From the NCBI GenBank assembly GCA_950295325.1, contig OX485806.1, forward strand, positions 53,379,169 through 53,439,168: DNA of 60,000 nt, given 5' to 3'. How positions within the stretch are numbered: the stretch's first letter is position 1; the number at the start of each line of letters is the position of its first letter. Under the pieces are notes generated by a model. The model was not told the origin of the DNA and did no database searches. It saw only the letters and a program-made list of their open reading frames with translations. The stretch is from Polytrichum commune (taxonomy: Eukaryota; Streptophyta; Polytrichopsida; Polytrichales; Polytrichaceae). Of the stretch, positions 10,290 to 22,586 are shown piece after piece. The translations under genes were made by a program, and so were the position numbers.

Positions 10290-11040
10290 GAGATTGATGT
10301 CCTCATCAATGCCTACGCTTCCTTTTATTGGAATGTCTAGCCCTAGTTTCTTCAAAGTGCTTCACCAATTCCTTGGCGTTCACCATGTCTGTTGCCGCCA
10401 CCTAAGCGGTTTCTTTCTACCATTACACCAAGTACTCCTTTGTAATTTTTTTTTTCTTTTCACTTGGGCTTCCTACACTTGAGGATGCCCTCTTACCTCA
10501 TGTTCCAAATGACGTCCACAAGGTCGGGAGGTGGCCTAATCACTTGCTTGTGATCGGGCCACAAGGTGTCATCCTTAAATGGCTTTAGTAATTAGACATG
10601 GAATGTCGGATGCACTTTGATCTCGGGCGGTAATTCCAACTTATATATGTCCTTGAACACTTGTTCCACAATGGGAAATGGAGCTCCAATTTAGGACATA
10701 AACTTTGGAGTAAGGCCTTTCGGCTAAGTGAAGTTGTTCACATTCAACAACACCTTTTGGCCCACCTCATTCTCCACTTCGCGTCTTCCGGCATTGACTT
10801 GCACTTTGTAGCATCTTGGGGCTTTCTCCACCAACAACTTGGTCATCTCCAAGACTTGTTCGTGCTTCTTGGCTAAGTCCTTACCATCTTGGTTGAGCTC
10901 TAGTGTTGAATGTGCCCCCTCGAGAGCTAAGTTAGTAGGTTGGAGCGCATCCACTCCATAAGCCACCACGAAAGACCACCCCTTGGTCGCCAAGTGCGTG
11001 GCTACATTACAACTAAACTCCGCTCGACCCACATAGTCAT
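10290..11040 (-). pseudogene. Integrase C-terminal and chromodomain remnant (copy 2)
   Basis: The minus frame 11032-10724 reads MGRAEFSCNVATHLATKGWS and continues through VDALQPTNLALEGA and VEKAPRCYKVQVNAGRREVE. This corresponds to the integrase end and linker of copy 1. Between 10480 and 10300 the chromodomain region is present but has lost bases around the former YLVKW motif (CTACCATTACACC instead of the longer form in copies 1 and 3). No catalytic Asp residues remain because the element is cut at 11040. Confidence 0.8.
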
Positions 11041-14000
11041 TTCATCCACATCATTTCCTTTCTCACTCACCACATATTCTAACAACACTCATTTCTGCAC
11101 TCATTAAGAAGGTTCTGTCTGGATTCAAAGCCAATTGCATCTTCCTACATCTAATAAAAGCCTCTCTCACACACGCTAAATGTTGACTAGTACTAAAGTA
11201 AGTGCGAAAATCATCTACAAACACTGTCATGGATTTGTATAACAAGTCGATGAAGATGTACATGATCAATCTTTGAACGTGGCAGGAGCATTACACAATC
11301 CAAATGGCATGACCACCCACACGAACGTGCCCAAAGGGGTGGTGAAGGCCGTCTTTTGAATATCTTGTAACGCTATGGAGATCTGGTTATAACCCGCATA
11401 ACCATCCATGAAGGTGTAGCGAGCATGCCCACCTACTTCCTCTTACAGTAGTGTGATAAATGGTAAGGAGAATGGTCCTTTTGTGTGCACGCATTCAACT
11501 TCCTATAATCCACACACTCTCTCAACTTCCCATTTTTCTTCCTGACCAACACCATTGGAGACACCCAATCCGTAATTTCTACTGGATTTCTAAACCCAGC
11601 CTTCAACAACCTCTCTAACTCTGCCCTCACTTATAACTGCAACTGTGGGTTCATCCTTCTCTCCTTTTGTCTAATTGGTCTAGCGCCTGGAATGAAAGGA
11701 ATGCGGTGCTCCACTATCTCCCAAGGTATGCCTCCAAGCTCGTCATATGACCATGCGAATGTGTCACATAACTCATCCACCAATTCACTATACTATTTGA
11801 TCTCACTTTCTGCCAGCTTAGAACCCATCTTCATATGCCTAACTTTCTCATTCTTAGTTTTCATATCCACATATTTCCAATCCACCTTGGACACATGAGT
11901 TTGTTTTGTCGTGTTTCTATACCAATCTGGAGAAACTTTAGGATAATCCTTGACATCTTGACCCACTAAAATGCCTGTCGATGTGGTCTTGAAATGCAGG
12001 GGTTCCTCCAATTTCGCGGCCTCAAGCAGTGCCTCTTCATCATGAGTCCCATCTACGTGCATTAAACTAACGCTACATTCCTTTATCCCATCCACCCATG
12101 GAGTCAATCCTCCTTGTAACCACTCCTCTTCCGTAAGCACCTCACAAGGTTCCAACAACGCATACTCTTCCGTCTTTGAGCTATCCATATCATCCCTCAA
12201 GTATTCATGGTGAGAGGTCTCCATCATATCACACACCGACTCCGGATAATCTTTTAACCACTTAGCATACTCACCATTGTCACTCCAATGATAAAAACCA
12301 GGACCTAGATGGCCTAATCTTGCATCTATCGTATCTCCTTGACCACCTGACTGGACTATTCCAACTAATGTCTCACTCTTCTTATCCTCCTCTTTGTCTC
12401 CCTCTTCTTCATATGAAGATCTAACAATGTCTTTCCTCACCCAACCACCTAGTGACCCTATAGATACCTTGATTCTATTATGCTTAAGACCATAGGTTAT
12501 GGATGGCTTAGCTCCTCCCCAATCTACTATGGCATCCGTCATTCTCAACCAAGGTCGACCCAACAAAATGGGAAATGTATCCTTGTTGGAATGCATCTTG
12601 ATGACGTGAAAAGTGACAACATACTCCTCACCTCCTGTGCTAATTCTACAATCCTTAATCATTCCCAAAGGCACTGCCGGACTTTGATTTGCCATGTTGA
12701 TAATGAAAGGTGATGGACCCGTCAGGCTAAAACCCAATCCCTTCATGGTGTGCTCTAGTAAAATGTTTAGCCTACTCCCTCCATCTACCAATACATTGGG
12801 AACTATCTTGTCCACCACCATGACATGTATCTCCACTGCCTTGACATCACGACCTCTTTCTTGCAATTGGACTCTAGCATCCACCCTAGTTTTCACCTTC
12901 TTCATCCTCCTAGTCATGGGCATGCCCTCTTGAAGAGTCTTACGAGCCATGGGTGTCGCGCACCTCTCCATGAGGAGTGCCCGAAACACCATGGGCACAA
13001 GGGGGACCCCGGAGTGACACCCGGGACTTGTGGCGCCGTTGGTGAGAGGGCCCAAGTGATCCTAGTGTGGGTGAGGGCCCCGGGCGTTGGGAACGCCTCC
13101 CACCCACGAAGACTAGGAGGCACAAGGGTAAGGTCATGAGCTATGCGTAGCTCATGGCGTGGTGATTCTAGAATGCTCAAGAACACCTCAATCGGAGGTG
13201 TGAGCTAGGAGTTATGGCCATTTGAGTGGGGCGGTGTCCCGGGACAGCGCCCTGGTACAGCAGTGCCTGGGAGGGATTCCCGGGACTGCCAAGGTTCAAA
13301 CAGGCATAACTTCCCCAAGACTTGCTCGAATGGAGCAAGTGAGGAGTCCATCGGCATCTACGTGAAGCGTAGATGAGGATGGAGTGGTTGGTTGTCATGA
13401 TCAGACATCATACAAGAAAGTTATGATGGTCTGAAGCTGCTGGGGGGTTCTAGGCCCAGCAGCTAAAGGAAATTGTCCACTTGGCCCCAACTCTTGGTAG
13501 GGAGACAAGAGGTTCGTTGACGGTGGGGTAGGGGCCCCGCGTAGAGTCCTAGAGGCTTATATGGGTGAGGTGGTGTGGCCTCACCCACCCGAGGCCGAAC
13601 GGCACGGCCTCCATTGGCATTGGCCTAATGTGAGGCCATAGTTGCCTAGTATGGTTCGGGTTGTTGTAGTGTTGCTCCGGCAACGCGATGATCAACATAA
13701 GATTGGACTTCCATGGATGGAAGTCCACATCTAAGGATTGGTTACCGATTAAAGGGGTTGGTTAGCGATTAAGGGGTGAGTCCCGAAAGCAAAGTAGGAG
13801 GGTTGGTTCCCTCCTATGAACTATTGGTCCGGGGTAAGAGGAGCTATCCATTAGCATGGCGGAATGCGAATGGTTAGCGCTCGTAACCTTTGGTAGAAAT
13901 GAAAATTGGCAAGATTGTCAAGGGGGGCTAGCAAGGGTTGCGACAATGGGTGATATTTCCAATAATTGTCCAAAAGTAATGTCGGCTTTGAGCGAACTAA

Positions 14001-14340
14001 GGTCGGCCCATAAGTCATATCCAATTGGCTTCTCCCGCCCGCCTTTGTCACTCCATCAAATTCCTCTCTAGGAATCCCAGGTCCTTCCCACTCTCCCATT
14101 TCACTAGCCTCCAAGTTGTGGACAATGGATGGCATGTCTCTATCCTAGAGAATCTCGTTCTTTTGCTCCAGAGCTTTGGCGGTTCTCCTAGTTGTCCTAG
14201 CTACTCTCCCCAATTCCAAAAGATTAGGAGCCTCATCCGATGAGTATTCCTCTTGCCCCTCCATTTCGTTCTCAGATTGGGTATTACCTCGCATTGCTAT
14301 AGTGGTGACTACTAATGCCGGAACCTCGTGTGTAGTTCCT
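11041..14340 (-). pseudogene. Family B Ty3/gypsy gag-protease-RT remnant, split by a solo LTR
   Basis: Minus-strand pol fragment without LTRs of its own. From right to left, 14340-13946 encodes an upstream Gag-pol linker (EMEGQEEYSSDEAPNLLELG-like, one TAG). After the solo LTR (12954-13945), the frame resumes at 12948 with a retropepsin: VLVDGGSRLNILLE, then FPILLGRPWL. Next comes a linker ending PDWYRNTTKQ near 11915. The reverse transcriptase (11630-11063) reads LLKAGFRNPVE, WVSPMVLVRKKNGKLRECVD, FMDGYAGYNQISIA, VMPFGLCNAPATF and the catalytic VFVDDF. RNase H and integrase are missing; the remnant ends at the junction with copy 2. Its protease region is clearly related to the long ORF at 52340-56245, which lacks the RT kept here. 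Confidence 0.85.
12954..13945 (+). mobile_element. Solo family A LTR inside the family B remnant, TSD ATGGG
   Basis: A 992-base LTR reading TGTCGCGCACC...TTGCGACA on the plus strand. The five bases on each side are ATGGG (12949-12953 and 13946-13950), a perfect target-site duplication. It represents an insertion into the family B gene followed by LTR-LTR recombination that removed the interior. An apparent 420-codon frame ending at 11793 begins inside this LTR and is an artefact at its start. Confidence 0.93.
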
Positions 14341-14344
14341 TCAA

Positions 14345-14661
14345 CCCTCTCGGTTTGAGAGAGTCGAGTTCTAGTGCATGCCCAAACTATTTGAACATAA
14401 GAACCGAGCTAGTCCACATATCTACACATACATAATACACCACATTCAAGTCAAAATCTGGTCCACACATCCTCCACCAAGACCCTCTCGGTTCCGAGAG
14501 GGTTGGATTCTAGTGCATACCCAAACAATTTGAACATAAGAACCAAGCTAGTCCACATATCTACACATATATAATAAACCACATTCAAGTCAAAACCTGG
14601 TCCACACATCCTCCACCAAGACCCTCTCGGTTCCAAAAGGGTCAAATTCTAGTGCATATGT
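14345..14661. repeat. Hairpin satellite, short array 1
   Basis: About two and a half monomers of roughly 138 bases. Each starts with the inverted repeat CCCTCTCGG-TT-CCGAGAGGG (cores at 14345, 14482 and 14621). The rest of the monomer contains CCCAAACAATTTGAACAT, AGTCCACATATCTACACAT and AAAATCTGGTCC. The first and third cores are mutated. This is the same family as the arrays at 16538, 25440 and 31869. Confidence 0.88.
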
Positions 14662-16537
14662 CAGCCACAAACTCTCATCCTTGTGCGTCTTAGTCCAGGT
14701 GAGAGCCTATGGCTCACATGTGTTTGCATAACTTCCCTCAGTCTTTGGAATCACATTCCCATTGCTTCCCCCATTTAATTGTAAAACACACAACTTTATT
14801 CAAATGGCACAAGTCCCAAGTATTTAGAAATACTCTTGGCTATTGTACTCATTAACACCCACCCTCATCCACTAAACCTCAATGCCACTCCAAGCTTCAA
14901 ACCCACCACACTGAATTACTACACTACACTAAGCTCTTCTCTAATGAGGCATCCAAGCAAGCTAATCATGTTTTAACTTACCCGTGCTTATAGATCAACC
15001 TAACCACTCATTTGATCGACCACCTCACAACTCTCCTACCTAACACTTACAGTCACTAATCCAAAACTAATGGCACATTGCCTTATACACCGGCATTGAT
15101 CGTTTTCACACTCTGTCGAGCCTCAGTCTTCCCCTGTTTTCCACCTGTGCCACATTCCCTTAGTATCAGTGACAGACCATTCGAATCCTGTTTCATCAAA
15201 CTTGGTGTCGGTTGCAGCTCTCTGTACTCAGTGAGAAGAACTTCTATGGTCAATCCAGATCTCCACTTCAGAGTTGTCAATGCTTGCTCCTGCTTGTTTG
15301 ACATTCGGAGTCCCCAAGCATTCAGTCGGAAGGAGTTGCGACCTCCTCAGCTTATTAGCTCTCTGGAATCCCGATTCAGCAGTGAACTCAGCCAGAAACT
15401 ATCATCTTCCGGCATTCCTGAATTGACCTTATTACGCAGCCCACATCAGTCGCATCCTTAATAAATCCGTGCGCGCGTTGATCCAACATCAGCAATCCCC
15501 TCCTCACCTATAACTCAAATTGTGCTAAGCTCACCCAGACTATCTTCCCTAGTCCAGCTCTGTATACACGAACAAAATCCCAACCATTCCAAGCATTCAC
15601 GCACATGGCCTCCCTGCTTTCAAATGACAGTAAGCTTGAGGCGAGCACTTTGTGGGAGCAACCAGACTTTGGTTGTGGCAGATTCCAAATCCCACATCAA
15701 TGGTTCAACCTTCCCCCATACTAGTAGTGAAATTTGGATGCATCACTCAATCCGAATGAATTGGCAGCAAATGAGAACCCACCGTCAAATCTTGCTGCTC
15801 TTTGTAGTGCTTGAAGAAACTCGAATGTTGCCCAGCTGGGTCGAATGCTACCTCCCCCGTCGTAGGCAATGCAGGTGGTTGGGTTCTTCCCCAACACCTC
15901 AAAATTCCTCCCTTCTTCTCGCACCGCACATAACTGGTTAACTTACACCTACCGCCACCAAAGGGATTCAGATCCCAACTCGAATATTTTTCAGCTCATC
16001 CCATCCTTCCGAAATGTCCTTTGGGACTCGACAGGGTCTTTGCTAGAATTTGTTCAACAACTTTCTCACAACACCTTGCTTGGTGCATCATCTTTGCACG
16101 CCTGGATTCTTCTAGGGTCTCGCCCTCCCCGACAGTTCTTCGCTGCTGGGCGTTCGAGAGAGAGAGAAACAACACTGAACCAAGCATTCCAGGGGACCCC
16201 CATCTTGGGACCCAGAAATCCCGGCTCTCATCCACAATGGGAGAGAACCCCCTGCCCTTAATTGAATAGCACTCTAGGCCAAGATGGACAATAATCTCAG
16301 CTCTCATGCACCCTTTAAACCCATCTTAATTTTAATTCTAACTAAAATATTTTTGTTTTTTATTATTATTTTTCTCTTCACTCAAAACAAAATCACAACA
16401 CATCAATTCATTTACAACTAACTTCACTCACTCAACTCTCCTGAGTCTTCAAACAATCACTCCCAATGCCAATCCTAATGTTTAGATAAAGTTTTAAAGT
16501 TAAATTGCAATGTGAGCACTGATTTGGGCGCACAACA
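14662..16537. other. Long stretch without a supportable gene
   Basis: Moderately AT-rich, C/A-biased on the plus strand, with several overlapping open frames (15078-15461, 15522-15941 and 15869-16261 plus; 15996-16307 minus). None shows a recognised motif, repeat partner or consistent splice structure. AT-rich runs occur near 16330-16370. Probably old, decayed transposon or intergenic DNA between two satellite blocks. Confidence 0.55.
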
Positions 16538-17414
16538 TACCCAAACAATTTGAACATATCAACCGAGCTAGTCTACATATCTACACATACATAATACACC
16601 ACATTCAAGTCAAAATCTGGTCCAAACAACCGCAACCAAGTCCCTTTCCGTTCAGAGAGGATCGAATTCTAGTGCATACTCAAAGTATTTCAAAACATCA
16701 ACCGAGCTAGTCCACATATCTAAACATACACAATACACCACATTCAAGTAAAAATCTGGTCCTACCAACCTCAACTAAGACGCTCTCGGTTCCGAGAGGG
16801 TCGAATTATAGTGCATACCCAAACAATTTGAACATATAAACCGAGCTAGTCCACATATCTACACATACATAATACACCACATTCAAGTCCAAATCTTGTC
16901 CAAACAGCCTACCAAGACCCTCTCGATTCCGAGAGGGCCGAATTCTAGTGCATACACAAACAATTTGAACATATCAACCGAGCTAGTCCACATATCTACA
17001 CATACATAATACACCACATTCAAGGTACAATCAGGTCCAAACATCCGCAACCAAGACCCTCTCGGTTCAAGAGAGTCGAGTTCTAGTGCATACCCAAACT
17101 ATTTGAACATATCAACCGAGCTAGTCCACATATCTACACATATCTACACATACATAATACACCACACTCAAGTCAAAATCTGGTCCACACATCCTCCACC
17201 AAGACCCTCTTGGTTCCGAGAGAGTCGGATTCTAGTGCATACCCAAACAATTTGAACATAAGAACCGAGCTACTCCACATATCTACACATACATAATAGA
17301 TCACATTCAAGTCAAAATCTGGTCCTAACATCCTCCACCAAGACCCTCTCGGTTCTGAGAGGGTCGGATTCTACTGCATACCCAAACAATTTGAACATAA
17401 GAACCGAGCAAGTC
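16538..17414. repeat. Hairpin satellite, array 2 (left part)
   Basis: About six monomers of 137-145 bases with hairpin cores near 16648, 16782, 16919, 17060, 17204 and 17349. Most differences lie between cores. One monomer near 17130 carries a duplicated ATCTACACAT. The array is interrupted by the solo LTR that follows and resumes on its other side. Confidence 0.9.
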
Positions 17415-18386
17415 TGTCGCAACCCTTGCTAGGTCCCTTAACAATCTTGCCAATTTTCGTTTCTAGCAAAGGTTACGAGCGCTAACCCTTCGCATTCCGC
17501 CATGCTAATGGATAGCTCCTCTTACCCCGGACCAATAGTTCATAGGAGGGAACCAACCCTCCTACTTTGCTTTCGGGACTCACCCCTTAATCGGTAACCC
17601 ATTTCCCCAATGTGGACTTCCATCCATGGAAGTCCAATCCTATGTTGATCATCGCGTTGCCGGAGCAACACTACAACAACCCGAACCATACTAGGCAACT
17701 ATGGCCTCACAATAGGCCAAAGCCCATGGAGGCCTTGCCGTTCGGCCTCGGGTGGGTGAGGCCACACCACCTCACCCATATAAGCCTCTAGGACTTTACA
17801 CGGGGCCCCTACCCCACCCTGAACCAACCTCTTGTCTCTCCACCAAGAGTTGGGGCCAAGTGGACATTCTCCGTTAGCCGCTGGGCTAAGAAACCTCTAG
17901 CAGCTTCAGACCATCATAACTTCCTTGTATGATGTTTGAGGCAAGCAACCAACCACTCCATCTTCATCTACGTTTCACGTAGATGCCGATGGACTCCTCA
18001 CTTGCCCCATTTGGGCAAGTTATGAGGACGTTATGCCTCTTTGAACCTTGGCAGTCCCGGGAGTCACTCCCAGGCACTGCTGTACCAGGGCGCTGTCCCG
18101 GGACAGCGCCCCACTCAAATGGCCATAACTCCTAGCTCACACCTCCGATTGAGGTGATCTTGAGCATTCTAGAATCACCACGCCATGAGCTACGCATAGC
18201 TTATGGCCTTACCCTCATGCTTCCTAGTCTCAGTGGGTGGGAGGCGTTCCCAACGCCCGGGGCCCTCACCCACACTAGGATCACTTGGGCCCTCTCACCA
18301 ATGGCGCCACAAGTCCCGGGTGTCACTCTGGGGTCCCCCTTGTGCCCATGGTGTTTCGGGCACTCCTTATGGAGAGGTGCGCGACA
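17415..18386 (-). mobile_element. Solo family A LTR inside a satellite monomer, TSD TAGTC
   Basis: A 972-base LTR, TGTCGCAACC...GTGCGCGACA. The right flank is TAGTC (18387-18391) and the left flank AAGTC (17410-17414). Other monomers read GAGCTAGTCCACATATC at this point, so the target was TAGTC and the left copy has one substitution. The insertion thus postdates the satellite array here. Confidence 0.9.
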
Positions 18387-18815
18387 TAGTCCCCATATCT
18401 ACACATATGTAATAGACTACATTCAAGTCAAAATCTTGTCCACACATCCTCCACCAAAAGCCTCTCGGTTCCGAAAGGGCCGAATTCTAATGCATACCCA
18501 TACAATTTGAACATATCAACCGAGCTAGTCCACATATCTACACATACATAATACATATGTGTCGAATATAGAGTGTCTAATTCTAGTGCATACCCAACTA
18601 TTTGAACGCAACAACCGAACTCGTCCACACATCTTTAACCTATCTACACATACAACATACACAACCTTCAAGTCAATGTGCTATTGTCCTACCCGACACT
18701 ATCAACCGAACTAGTCCATACAAGTTGAAGCCATCTACCCATACAAGGTTCACAACCTTGAAGTCAAAATCTGGTCCTTTTGTCGTACTACAAGACCCTC
18801 TCGGATCTGAGAACA
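18387..18815. repeat. Hairpin satellite, array 2 (right part), decaying rightward
   Basis: Continues the interrupted monomer (CCCATATCTACACATATGTAA), with hairpin cores near 18464 and a degenerate one near 18793. After about 18560 monomers are shortened and rearranged (repeated AACCGAACTAGTCCA-like blocks). The array fades into unique sequence before 18820. Confidence 0.75.
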
Positions 18816-19004
18816 TCACATATTGGCTACCTCATCAAGATTTCATAATACGGTGTGTGCATCCTTCTTAATTTTGAATCCTCGGTGGATTTTTGTTGGT
18901 GGGTACGTGCAAGGGCCAAGGCCGATTAGTATACAAAAGCCAAGGTTTTTTACAATAATGCAGGCATGTGCGTGTCAAACGCACCAAGGCGCAAGTCACC
19001 CACT

Positions 19005-19252
19005 CAAGGTTCATTCTTGATTTCCATAGCCCTATCCATATCTTGTTTGTCCTATTGTTTACAAATTCTCTTCCATATTTAGATAATTGAATTTCCAGTG
19101 TCTTATTCCCATAAACCTAAATCTTGAAGTACCCCTTGTGCATATAACTTCTACGACAAACTTACTGTAATAATCGAATTCTCTCTTCTCTCCTCGCGGG
19201 ACCCGCTCTGATTAGAACTGTTGCGATGCTCACTCTCTGCCATAGATGGTGT
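19005..19252. repeat. Fragment of the MULE-like element's flank
   Basis: Similar to 35195-35450, upstream of MULE copy 1. Shared blocks include TTCCCATAAACCTA, CCCCTTGTGCATATA, ACGACAAACTTAC and TCTCTTCTCTCCTCGCG, then CCATAGAT. The similarity ends at 19252 and no MULE coding sequence follows. As at 35 kb, it sits at the edge of a degenerate hairpin-satellite block. Confidence 0.75.
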
Positions 19253-20420
19253 GTGAGCCCAATATGGTGCCCACATTTGGTGTGAATTTTAATGACCAAT
19301 AGAATTTAGATTTTTTTCAATTAATTAAACATTCCAAAAAAATATAAAAATAATGAAGTTGTGTGTGTTGGGTGAAGTTAGGATTAGGGACCTCTCTAGG
19401 CTATGAAGTGGAAGTAGGAGTTGTGGGATTGAATTAGCAATTAATCAACTAATGGTTAAGTGCTAACCTTGAGATTAAGCGTAGTTGAGGGTGATTTAGA
19501 ATTATTGCTTTAGTAGTAATGTGTTGTCAAAAGTTGGAATTTTGCCTGTAAGAAGGTAGAACTGGGCTTAGGATTGTGAGTTGGGTTTTGGTGTCCAAAA
19601 AGGGATGCGGGCCAAACCAAACAGGGGAGGGGAGCACTGCTCACCCTAGGATTTTCCGGAATTCGGAAGTTGGTGATAGTTGCGGGCTGCCACGAAGAAA
19701 CTCTCTCTGTTGTGTTCGGCTAGCCAGGGAAAAGGCTGCGGGATGAGCCCCTGGCTAGGTAGGGTAATGTGAGGGGAGCGAGTTGGAGGTGGATTCGAGA
19801 AGCTCAGAAAACAACTAGCTTGATGCTGTGGAATGATGGCTGAAGAAAAAACAACTGACTGGAAGGGGGTCCGAGATGAATTTTGATGTTACAGAGCAGA
19901 TTAAAGGAAAGAAGCGCCTTCGAGGTGGGGAGTAGTTGGATTCAGTTGTCTCCAGACTGGGAGTCAGAGCAAACAGCTTGCAAGAGAGGTGAAGGCCAAC
20001 AACTAAATTTTGAGTTTCATTAGATCTAGCAGGAAGGTGAGTCAAAAACCTGGATCAAGGGAGTTTAAGTGGAGACAGGCGGCGATCTGGGAGGAACAAG
20101 GGGTTGGGTCAGAAAACCAGGATCGAAGCTTTTACTTAGGCATTTGACGAACTCGCCAAGGGGGAATTCTGGCGGGTACGCGCCGCAGCTGACCACGACA
20201 TTGAGGGAATGTGGCTCCGAAACTAGAGTTGAAGGTGGGAAGGGTCAGGCAGTCTCATACTGGGGAGCTACCAGCTCAAAACCGAGGCTGCACCGTGGAG
20301 TTCAAGGGCGGCACTGGGCTTGAGCAGCGTGGCCAAATGTGGGCGGCAAGTCCGACTAGGAACCTGGCCAGGAGACTGGGTCAACTGAGAGGCAAGACAA
20401 CCAAGCTTTGAGGATCCGGG
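19253..20420. other. Spacer without a supportable gene
   Basis: Left part (19260-19500) is AT-rich; the right part is G-rich on the plus strand. An imperfect stem CTAGCCAGGG...CCCCTGGCTAG lies at about 19720-19758. Short frames at 19815-20045 (minus) and 20069-20411 (plus) show no recognised motif. The last five bases, CCGGG (20416-20420), are the target-site duplication of the next LTR. Confidence 0.55.
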
Positions 20421-22581
20421 TGTCAAAACCCTTGCTAGTTTTCCTTCACTTAGTCTGACTGCCTTTCCAACCTAGCAAGTGCCACGAGCGCTAACCTGCA
20501 CATCCCACGCACATGCATGGTTAGCTCCCAAAACCGCGGACCTTCAAGCTCATGGCTTGGTCACCAAACCCTCCTACACATGCATTCAGGACTCTCCCCT
20601 TAGTAGGTAGCCAATGGCTAAGGTGGACTTCCATTCATGTAAGTCCACTGTTGAGTTGATCATCGTGTTGCCAAAACAACACTACAATTACCCGGAGCAC
20701 ATTGCCAAGTATGCTCTTGGGGGGTGAGTCGGCTAAGCCGCCTCACCCATATAAGCCCCTACCCCACCTTCAAGTATCCTTTTGTCTCTCTACAAGGGTT
20801 GGGGCCAAGTGGACATTTTCCCTTAGCCGCTGGGGCTAGAACCCCCCTAGCAGCTTCAGACCACAATAACTTCTACATATGATGTCTGATGCTCTCAAGC
20901 GACCACTCTATCGTCATCTACGCTTTCCGTAGATGCCCATGGACCCCTTGCTTGCCTCATTCGGGCAAGAATTGATGAAGTTATGGCTCTTCAAACCTTG
21001 GCAGTCCCGGGCACCACTCCCAGGTCACTGCTGTCCCAGGGTGCTGTCCCGGGACAGCGCCCCACTCAAATGGCCATATCTCCTAGCTAGCACCTCCGAT
21101 TGAGGTGTTCCTTAGAATTCTAGAATTCCATCGCCATAAGCTCCTCAAAACTTATGGCCTTACCCTCATGACTCTTAGTCCCCGTGGGTGAGAGGCGTTC
21201 TCAACGCCCGGGGCCCTCACCCACACCAAGAATACTTGGGCCCTCTCACCAATGGCGCCACAAGTCCCGGGTGTCACTCCAGGGTCCCCCTTCTGCCCAT
21301 GGTGTTGCGGGCACTCCTCATGGAGAGGTGCGCGACAGCCCCACTCAAATTGCCATATCTCCTAGCTAGCACCTCCGATTGAGGTGTTCCTTAGCATTCT
21401 AGAATTCCACCGCCATAAGTGTCGCGCACCTCTCCATGAGGAGTGCCCGAAACACCATGGGCACAAGGGGGACCTTGGAGTGACACCCGGGACTTGTGGC
21501 GCCGTTGGTGAGAGGGCCCAAGTGATCCTAGTGTGGGTGAGGGCCCCGGGAGTTGGGAACGCCTCCCACCCATAGAGACTAGGAGACACAAGGGTAAGGC
21601 CAAGAGCTATGCGTAGCTCATGGCGTGGTGATTCTAGAATGCTCAAATTCACCTCAATCTGAGGTGTGAGGTACGAGTTATGGCCATTTGATGGGGCGTT
21701 GTCCTGGTACAGCATTGCCTTGGAGTGATTCCCGGGACTGCCAAGGTTCAAATAGGCATAAATTCCTCAATACTTGCCTGAAATGGGCAATTGACGAGTC
21801 CATTCGCATCTAAGTGCAGCGTTGATGAAGATGGAGTGGTTGGTTGTTATGATCAGACATCATACAAGGAAGTTATGATGGTCTGAAGCTGCTGGGGGGG
21901 TTCAAGGCCCAGCAGCTAAAGGAAAATGTCCACTTGGCCCCAACTCTTGGTAGAGAGACAAGAGGTTGGTTGACGGTGGGGTACGGGCCCTGCGTAAAGT
22001 CCTAGAGGCTTATATGGGTGAGGTGGTGTGGCCTCACCCACCCAAGGCCGAACGGCACGGCCTCCATGGGCATTGGCCTGATGTGAGGCCATAGTTGCCT
22101 AGTATGGTTCGGGTTGTTGTAGTGTTGCTCCGGCAATGCAATGATCAACATAGGATTGGACTTCCACGGATGGAAGTCCACATCTAAAAATTGGTTACCG
22201 ATTATGTAATGAGTCCCGAAATAAAAGTAGGAGGGTTGGTTCCCCTCTTATGAACTATATGGTCTAGGGTAGGAGGAGCTAACCATTAGCATGGCGGTAT
22301 ACAAAGGGTTAGGACTCATAACCTTTGCTAGAAATGGGAATTGGCAAGATTTTTAAAGCGACTAACAAGGGTTGCGACAATAAGCTACTCATAACTTATG
22401 GCCTTACCCTCATGACTCTTAGTCCCTGTGGGTGAGAGGCGTTCTCAACGCCCGGGGCCCTCAGTCACACTAAGAGTACTTGGGCCCTCTCACCAATGGC
22501 GCCACAAGTCCTGGGTGTCACTCCGGGGTCCTCCTTGTGCCTATGGTGTTGCGGGCACTCCTCATGGAGATGTGCGCGACA
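20421..22581 (-). mobile_element. Solo LTR of divergent subfamily A', internally duplicated, TSD CCGGG
   Basis: Begins TGTCAAAACC and ends TGTGCGCGACA, flanked by CCGGG at 20416-20420 and 22582-22586. Sequence is family A-like but clearly diverged, especially in the first 350 bases. The last ~280 bases (21058-21337) are duplicated in tandem as 21338-21419 plus 22385-22581. The second copy is split by a nested plus-strand solo A-LTR (21420-22379). The outer target-site duplication encloses both copies. Confidence 0.88.
21420..22379 (+). mobile_element. Solo family A LTR nested in the A' LTR, TSD ATAAG
   Basis: A 960-base LTR, TGTCGCGCACC...GTTGCGACA, flanked by ATAAG (21415-21419 and 22380-22384). 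Removing it joins GCCATAAG to CTACTCATAACTTATGG, restoring the host LTR. It has several small deletions, including loss of most of the central palindrome near 21705. Confidence 0.92.
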
Positions 22582-22586
22582 CCGGG

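Larger units (their letters stand above)
8543..11040 (-). mobile_element. Truncated chromovirus, family A copy 2 (3' half)
   Basis: Starts with a 951-base family A LTR, TGTTGCAACC...GCGACA (8543-9493), and continues with the untranslated tail, chromodomain region and integrase end, parallel to copy 1. Homology stops abruptly near 11040, inside the integrase core just after the CGACCCACATAGTC block. The next base belongs to a different retroelement family. The 5' half and 5' LTR are absent, so this is a recombination or deletion product, not an intact insertion. Confidence 0.85.

Noticed and set aside
11793-13055. A single 420-codon minus-strand protein starting at 13055
   Set aside because: Its first ~35 codons are read from the solo LTR inserted at 12954-13945; the real family B frame continues on the other side of that LTR.
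15078-16307. Candidate genes in the 15-16.3 kb gap (frames of 103-139 codons)
   Set aside because: Overlapping frames on both strands with no motif, no splice logic and no second copy in the window.
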